Source: Verrucomicrobiota bacterium
Lineage (GTDB): Bacteria; Verrucomicrobiota; Verrucomicrobiia; Verrucomicrobiales; Verrucomicrobiaceae
Direction of reading: 5' to 3'
Length of the DNA stretch: 64,000 bases
Assembly: GCA_025360015.1 (NCBI GenBank)
Contig: JANYCZ010000079.1
Span: 93,140 to 157,139 of the forward strand
Positions 59,647 to 64,000 of this stretch are shown here, piece by piece. Numbering within the stretch: position 1 is the stretch's first letter; each line of letters starts with the position of its first letter. The translations under genes were made by a program, and so were the position numbers. The notes below the pieces were generated by a model. The model saw only the letters and a list, made by a program, of their open reading frames with translations, ran no database searches and was not told the DNA's origin.

Positions 59647-60161
59647 AGACCGGAAGGATGGCGCATGGTGTAGCCCTTGGTAGGGCGTGAGCGGCTGCTC
59701 CAGCGCGGTCCATCGCTGTCCGCATCGCTGTAACCTGTGTCCAGCCGCAGCCCGGCGACTTCCATAAACACATGCCCCTTGCGGGAATAGACCGTGATCC
59801 ATTTGCCGTGGCCACTGCTCCCAAAGCTACGGAAAGCCCCGGACACCGTCGGCGCAGCCAGCGCGCCTGCGGCGTGCAGCACGTACGAGGTCGTGCCGGA
59901 GCAGTCATAGGCGCTGTCTTCAAAGTGCTTGTGACCACCGCCCCGGCGATAGGGCTTGGTGCAGATGTGATTGCCGGCGGAGATGGCCCGCAGCACGGCC
60001 GCAGGGGCATTGGCCGGTGGCACGGCCCTGCCTCCGATGAGCACTGCCGTCCTCCCCGGTGCATACTTGTACTCCCAGCGCGCTCCGGCGCTGGAGCCGC
60101 CGCCGCATTGGCAGAGCAGGACACAAAGGGACAGGGACATCGAAAGTAAAAGAAAGCGCAT
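59643..60161 (-). CDS. NlpC/P60-like lipoprotein (putative peptidoglycan hydrolase)
   Basis: The roughly 172-residue protein starts MRFLLLSMSLSLCVLLCQC, a lipoprotein signal with a lipobox ending at Cys-19. The body has a papain-like NlpC/P60 pattern: DSAYDCSGTTSYVLHAAGAL (nucleophile Cys) and SRKGHVFMEVAGLRLDTGYS (His), followed by a polar residue in the loop after GHV. NlpC/P60 enzymes cleave peptide bonds in peptidoglycan stems. Starts at 60164 and 60173 are possible as well. Its stop overlaps the rppH start by 4 bp. The catalytic assignment is by motif. Confidence 0.72.
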   Translation of the reverse strand: MRFLLLSMSLSLCVLLCQCGGGSSAGARWEYKYAPGRTAVLIGGRAVPPANAPAAVLRAISAGNHICTKPYRRGGGHKHFEDSAYDCSGTTSYVLHAAGALAAPTVSGAFRSFGSSGHGKWITVYSRKGHVFMEVAGLRLDTGYSDADSDGPRWSSRSRPTKGYTMRHPSGL

Positions 60162-60256
60162 CATCCGTGCCATCGTATTCAGCGCGCTTGAAATGACAAG
60201 GCACGCAACGCTGCCTTGCCTTGTTTTCAAAAACCCGCCAGAATCCCGCCCAACCC

Positions 60257-61192
60257 ATGATCAAAAAACTCGTCGCTCCCTTGATGCTGGCCGCCGCTGC
60301 CTGCGTCGTGGCCTTTTCCGCCCCCGCCTCCAAGCACAAGATCCTCTTCTTCTCGAAATCCAGCGGCTTTGAGCACAGCGTCATCTCCTGGAAAAACGGC
60401 CAGCCCAGCTATGCGGAAAAAGTGTTGCTGGAGCTCGGCGCGAAGAACGGCTGGGAGTTCGAATTTTCCAAGGACGGCTCCAAGTTCAGCAAGGACTACC
60501 TCGCCCAGTTTGACGCCGTCTTCTTCTACACCACAGGAGACCTCTGCAGCGAAGGCACCGACAAGCAACCGCCCATGTCAAAGGAAGGCAAGCAGGCGCT
60601 GTTCGACTACGTCAAAAGCGGCAAGGGCTTCATCGGCACGCATTCCGCCAGCGACACCTTCCACACCGACAACGAGGCTCTGAAAGGCCCTGAGCGTTAC
60701 CTGAACCACGGCGAGAAGGCGGACGCCTACGTGCACTTCCTCGGCGCTGAGTTCATCAAGCATGGCAAGCAGCAGGACGCCAAGAACACCGTCACCGACG
60801 CCAAGTTCCCCGGCTTCGAAAAAGTGAGCCCGACCTACGGTTTCATGGAGGAGTGGTACTCGCTCAAGGACTTCAATTCCGACATCCACGTGCTCAGCGT
60901 GATCGACGCCCCCGCCATGGAAGGCAAGGAGTACGAGCGCCCCGCCTATCCCAGCACCTGGGCGCGCAAGGAAGGTGCCGGCCGCGTGTGGTACACCGCC
61001 ATGGGCCACCGCGAAGACGTCTGGACCAATCCGACCTTCCAGGAAATCCTCATTGGCGGCGTGAAGTGGGCGCTGGGTGATGTGCAGGCCGACGTACCAC
61101 CCAATCTCAAGGAGACCGCGCCAGGAGCGATGACCAATCCTCCCTACGTCGCCTCTCCACCGCCAAAGCCTGCAAAACCGGCCGCCAAGTAG
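60257..61192 (+). CDS. Secreted ThuA-like (trehalose utilisation) protein
   Basis: The 311-residue protein has a signal peptide (KLVAPLMLAAAACVVAFSA) and a ThuA-type class I amidotransferase fold. It shows ILFFSKSSGFEHSVISW, FDAVFFYTTGDLC, GFIGTHSASDTFHTDN and GRVWYTAMGHREDVWTNPTF, which are typical of the ThuA family (PF06283). These are frequent in Verrucomicrobiota and Planctomycetota in carbohydrate metabolism, but the reaction is not established. The C-terminal 15 residues are Pro/Lys/Ala-rich. Confidence 0.9.
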   Translation: MIKKLVAPLMLAAAACVVAFSAPASKHKILFFSKSSGFEHSVISWKNGQPSYAEKVLLELGAKNGWEFEFSKDGSKFSKDYLAQFDAVFFYTTGDLCSEGTDKQPPMSKEGKQALFDYVKSGKGFIGTHSASDTFHTDNEALKGPERYLNHGEKADAYVHFLGAEFIKHGKQQDAKNTVTDAKFPGFEKVSPTYGFMEEWYSLKDFNSDIHVLSVIDAPAMEGKEYERPAYPSTWARKEGAGRVWYTAMGHREDVWTNPTFQEILIGGVKWALGDVQADVPPNLKETAPGAMTNPPYVASPPPKPAKPAAK

Positions 61193-61205
61193 TCCTACAG
61201 ATTTT

Positions 61206-61289
61206 AAAACCACGAATGCAGCACGAATGACTGTACAGAACTCCGTTCTGATTCTTCATTAGTGAACGTTAGTGTCCATTAGTGGTTAA
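61206..61289. repeat. Imperfect inverted repeat between the ThuA-like gene and cstA
   Basis: The left side (AACCACGAATGCAGCACGAATG, 61208-61229) and the right side (about 61268-61287, ending TTAGTGGTT) are imperfect inverted repeats built from CATT(A/C)GTG units. The right side holds the unit three times in tandem-like form. It is AT-richer than neighbouring genes. Confidence 0.5.
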
Positions 61290-61324
61290 AAAAATCCGGC
61301 TCTCCACTCCCTCTTCCAACCACC

Positions 61325-63367
61325 ATGCCCAAGCCCCTCCAAATCCTCATCTGGATCGCCATCTCCCTGCTCGGAGCTGGCTCAGTCGCATTCTCCGCGT
61401 TGCACAAAGGTGAAACCATCAATGCGCTGTGGCTGGTCGTTGCCGGTTTGTGTTCATTCGCAATCGCCTACCGCTTTTACAGCAAGTGGCTCATCACCAA
61501 GGTGCTTGTGCTCGACAAGCATCGCGCGCCGCCCTCGGTGACGCACAAGGACGGCAAGGACTTTGTGCCGACCAACAAGTGGGTCGTCTTCGGCCACCAC
61601 TTCGCCGCCATCGCCGGTCCGGGACCGCTCGTGGGCCCGGTGCTCGCAGCGCAGTTTGGTTATCTGCCCGGTATGCTGTGGATCCTCATCGGTGCCACCC
61701 TCGGCGGCGGCGTGCATGATGCCATCGTCATGTTTGCCTCCATCCGTCGCGGCGGCAAATCGGTGGGCCAGATGCTCAAGGAAGAGGTCAATCCCCTCGT
61801 CGGTTTCGTGGCCATGGTTTCCGTGCTCGCCATCATGACCATCCTCCTCGCCGTGCTCGGCCTCGTCGTGGTGAAGGCGCTCGCCGAGAGCCCTTGGGGC
61901 CTGTTCACCATCGTCATGACGATCCCGCTGGCCTTCATCATGGGATTTGGTCACACCATCTTCGGCGTCAGCGTGCGCAACATCACCATCTTCGGCATCG
62001 TCGGCCTGCTCGTCAGCGTGTGGGCAGGCAGCAATCTCAAGGCTTGGGGCATCGAGCACTTCTTTGACTACAAAGGCGAGACCATCGCCTGGTCCATCAT
62101 GATCTACGGCTTTGCCGCCTCCGTGCTGCCGGTGTGGATGCTCCTCGCGCCGCGTGATTATTTGAGCACCTTCATGAAGATCGGCACCGTGGCTGTGCTG
62201 GCCGTCGTGGTCATCTGGGTCGCTCCTGATTTGCAGATGCCCAAGCTCACGAAATTCGTGGACGGCAGCGGCCTCGTCTTCCTCGGCGGCGTGTTCCCGT
62301 TTGTCTTCATCACCATCGCCTGCGGTGCCATCTCAGGCTTCCATGCGCTCATCTCTTCCGGCACCACGCCCAAGCTCCTCGACAACGAGGCCGACATCCG
62401 CAGCGTTGCCTATGGCGCGATGGTCACCGAAATGCTCGTCGCCCTCATGGCCCTCGTCGCCGCCTGCGCGCTGCAACCCGGTGAGTATTTCGCCATCAAT
62501 GCGGGTATCAACAAGACCATGGCTCCCACCGAAGTCGTTGGCGTCATCACTACCGCCGGGTTCCCCGTCACCGTCGCAGGCATGGAAAAACTGGCCGCTG
62601 ACATCGGTGAGAAGACCATGTTTGGCCGTGTCGGTGGCGCCCCCACCTTTGCCGTCGGCATGGCGCAGATGTTTGCCCGTGCCTTCGGCCCGGGGTGGAT
62701 GTCCTTCTGGTATCATTTCGCCATCATGTTTGAGGCGCTCTTCATTCTGACCACCATCGACGCCGGCACGCGCGTGGGCCGTTTCATTTTGCAGGACTTC
62801 CTCGCTGGCATCTGGAAGCCGCTGGGCAACACCCGCAGCCTTCCCGCCAACGTCTTCGCCAGCGCCCTGCTTGTCGCCGCCTGGGGTTATTTCCTCTATC
62901 AAGGCGTGGTCGATCCCCTCGGCGGCATCAACACCCTCTGGCCGCTGTTTGGCATCGCCAATCAGCTCCTCGCCGTCATCGCCTTCTGCCTCGGCACCAC
63001 CATCCTCATCAAGATGGGCAAAGCGCGCTACCTCCTCGTCACGGTCATCCCCCTGCTCTTCCTCATGACCGCCACCTTCACCGCCGGCTACATCAAGCTC
63101 TTCGACAAAGATCCGCGCATGGGTTTCATCTCCGGTGCCAAGCTCTATGGCGACAAACTCGCCGCCGGTGGCACGCCGGTGGAAATGAAAACCTGGGCCG
63201 CCCAGCAGTTCAACTTCACCGTCGATACCGTCGTCACCTCCTTCTTCCTCCTCGCCGTCGCCGTCATCTTCCTCGGCTGCCTGCGCGAATGGATCAAGCT
63301 CCTCAGCGGCTCGAAGAAAGTAGTGCTCAATGAAGAGCCGTATGTGGCCCTTCCAGAAGGTGCATAA
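61325..63367 (+). CDS. cstA: Carbon starvation protein CstA (peptide/pyruvate transporter)
   Basis: The 680-residue membrane protein has many TM helices. The family-specific N-terminal block reads YRFYSKWLITKVLVLDKHRA, PTNKWVVFGHHFAAIAGPGP, LVGPVLAAQFGYLPGMLWIL and GATLGGGVHDAIVMFASIRR. The middle carries SGFHALISSGTTPKLLDNEA. CstA takes up peptides or pyruvate, commonly under carbon limitation. The ATG at 61325 (MPKPLQILIWIAISLLG) begins the first helix directly. No regulator is adjacent. Confidence 0.93.
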   Translation: MPKPLQILIWIAISLLGAGSVAFSALHKGETINALWLVVAGLCSFAIAYRFYSKWLITKVLVLDKHRAPPSVTHKDGKDFVPTNKWVVFGHHFAAIAGPGPLVGPVLAAQFGYLPGMLWILIGATLGGGVHDAIVMFASIRRGGKSVGQMLKEEVNPLVGFVAMVSVLAIMTILLAVLGLVVVKALAESPWGLFTIVMTIPLAFIMGFGHTIFGVSVRNITIFGIVGLLVSVWAGSNLKAWGIEHFFDYKGETIAWSIMIYGFAASVLPVWMLLAPRDYLSTFMKIGTVAVLAVVVIWVAPDLQMPKLTKFVDGSGLVFLGGVFPFVFITIACGAISGFHALISSGTTPKLLDNEADIRSVAYGAMVTEMLVALMALVAACALQPGEYFAINAGINKTMAPTEVVGVITTAGFPVTVAGMEKLAADIGEKTMFGRVGGAPTFAVGMAQMFARAFGPGWMSFWYHFAIMFEALFILTTIDAGTRVGRFILQDFLAGIWKPLGNTRSLPANVFASALLVAAWGYFLYQGVVDPLGGINTLWPLFGIANQLLAVIAFCLGTTILIKMGKARYLLVTVIPLLFLMTATFTAGYIKLFDKDPRMGFISGAKLYGDKLAAGGTPVEMKTWAAQQFNFTVDTVVTSFFLLAVAVIFLGCLREWIKLLSGSKKVVLNEEPYVALPEGA

Positions 63368-63398
63368 TCAGGTCACGCCCCCGTCTCAGAACCGTGAA

Positions 63399-63415
63399 AC
63401 GGGCTGCCAGCCCGT
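63399..63415. terminator. Hairpin after cstA
   Basis: ACGGGCT-GCC-AGCCCGT is a perfect 7-3-7 palindrome 32 bp after the cstA stop. It could terminate cstA or belong to the repeat population that follows. Confidence 0.4.
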
Positions 63416-63446
63416 CCACCAGCGCTCTCGCAAGCTCGAGTCAACA

Positions 63447-63494
63447 GCAGGCAAGCCTACATCGATGATACCGCGTTCGTAACCTTACGAACGC
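63447..63494. repeat. Partial copy of the 54.4-kb repeat family with a 22-bp palindrome
   Basis: The stretch GGCAAGCCTACATCG followed by ATACCGCGTTCG closely resembles GCAAGCCTGCATCG ... CACCGCTTTCG in the left arm of the element at 54383. It ends in GCGTTCGTAA-CC-TTACGAACGC (63473-63494), a perfect 10-2-10 palindrome. Confidence 0.5.
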
Positions 63495-63551
63495 TCTGTC
63501 CCCCCACCCGCTAAAACAATTCTCGGGCGAGAAACGGAACATGGTTTCTGC

Positions 63552-63890
63552 TCAGGGGATGAAAATGAGGTGTCCCCATTTCTCTCCCGCCTCAGAAAAG
63601 ATCGCGTTACATTTCGCTGGGTCAGAGGCGTCGAGATAGCGACGAGTCATGGCAACCACCTGTTCCTTTTCCTCCTTTTTGACGCTTAGATACATGTGGT
63701 AGAATAGAAAGCGTAGCTTATGGCGTCCTGGCGGGGGACCGCTCTTGAAATCAGATATGAATCCAAGAATAGTGTCTCCCTGGAAACACCAAACAGGTGC
63801 GTACCCTCCAGTCCCAACCCTTTCAGTCAGCCAGCGTGTCGTCTCGGTGGGCGTTTCAACGGGGGTGTAAAGTCTGTTCTGTAAAAGGCT
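63552..63890 (-). pseudogene. 5'-truncated ORF remnant, AT-richer, unknown function
   Basis: Minus-strand translation from 63890 to the TGA at 63552 gives 112 codons without a stop. It contains TPVETPTETTRWLTERVGTG, APVWCFQGDTILGFISDFKS and KWGHLIFIP at the end, which looks like genuine protein sequence. There is no ATG near the 5' end; an in-frame stop precedes it at 63891 and the first ATG is at 63695, leaving only 47 residues. Codon usage is AT-richer than the neighbours. A palindrome lies just beyond the 5' end. It may be a gene whose start was lost by repeat insertion. The family is not recognised. Confidence 0.5.
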
Positions 63891-63904
63891 TTAGCCTTGC
63901 GATA

Positions 63905-63976
63905 CACGCCCCATTGGGGGCTGCGCAGTGAGGCGAGCGTAGCGATGCTGAACGCAGCAGCCCCCAATGGGGCGTG
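63905..63976. repeat. Perfect 20-bp inverted repeat with 32-bp spacer
   Basis: The arm at 63905-63924 (CACGCCCCATTGGGGGCTGC) is perfectly inverted at 63957-63976. Each arm also contains a CCCCATTGGGG-type inner palindrome. It lies just upstream of the truncated ORF. No transposase is seen. Confidence 0.75.
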
Positions 63977-64000
63977 CGGCGCTCGGTGGCGAGGGGTGGG

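Overview
The window looks like a chromosomal segment of a member of the Verrucomicrobiota, probably close to Verrucomicrobiaceae such as Prosthecobacter or Verrucomicrobium. The reasons are: a giant autotransporter-associated beta-strand repeat (PATR) protein, a PVC-type haem-binding dehydrogenase with NPCBM-like and HEAT regions, a DUF5069 protein, ECF sigma factors beside a membrane Ser/Thr kinase with SUMF1 and PEGA domains, and a perfect TGTTC-N4-GAACA box, the published Verrucomicrobia LexA motif, in front of recA. The genus is an inference. I see no tRNA, rRNA, CRISPR array, transposase or prophage.

Layout. Positions 1-19432 (minus) are one uninterrupted reading frame of at least 6477 codons that starts with a signal peptide and leaves the window on the left. 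It is a secreted PATR protein with a PA14-like domain and several recurring non-PATR modules. From 19.7 to 23.5 kb (plus) lies dnaG-rpoD, a reduced macromolecular-synthesis operon whose RpoD carries two AT-hook motifs. From 23.5 to 27.5 kb come an lplA-like/GGCT-like pair (minus), a secreted esterase-SMP-30 fusion (plus) and an EboD-type 3-dehydroquinate synthase homologue (minus). From 27.8 to 33.6 kb (plus) come a NarL-type two-component pair, a pseudo-receiver without its phospho-acceptor Asp, an ABC exporter with a polyacidic tail, and a membrane-anchored TPR protein. From 33.6 to 37.1 kb (minus) lies zwf-opcA-eboC-like. From 37.3 to 40.6 kb (plus) lie an ECF sigma factor and a kinase-PEGA-SUMF1 protein.

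The right half holds a secreted MsrB, DUF5069, a second ECF sigma factor, the PVC haem protein with a REP-like palindrome pair inserted in its coding sequence, an alpha/beta hydrolase, a class V aminotransferase, a VWA membrane protein, an LMW-PTP-like protein with gpmI, a secreted N-acetylmuramoyl-L-alanine amidase, gmhB, ribD, a type II secretion F-domain protein, recA with a LexA box and a hairpin, a PilZ-like protein, an NlpC/P60-like lipoprotein coupled to rppH, a ThuA-like protein and cstA. The last 630 bp contain several palindromes and a 5'-truncated, AT-richer ORF remnant.

How the genes work together. Several adjacent groups form plausible functional units: DNA replication and transcription (dnaG-rpoD), oxidative pentose phosphate entry (zwf-opcA), membrane-spanning signalling (ECF sigma factor plus kinase; histidine kinase plus response regulator plus pseudo-receiver), and envelope remodelling (amidase, NlpC/P60 lipoprotein, giant surface protein). 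Intergenic palindromic elements (44.5, 54.4, 61.2 and 63.4-64.0 kb) look like a dispersed non-coding repeat population. All assignments come from reading the sequence and recalled family motifs; no database search was run.
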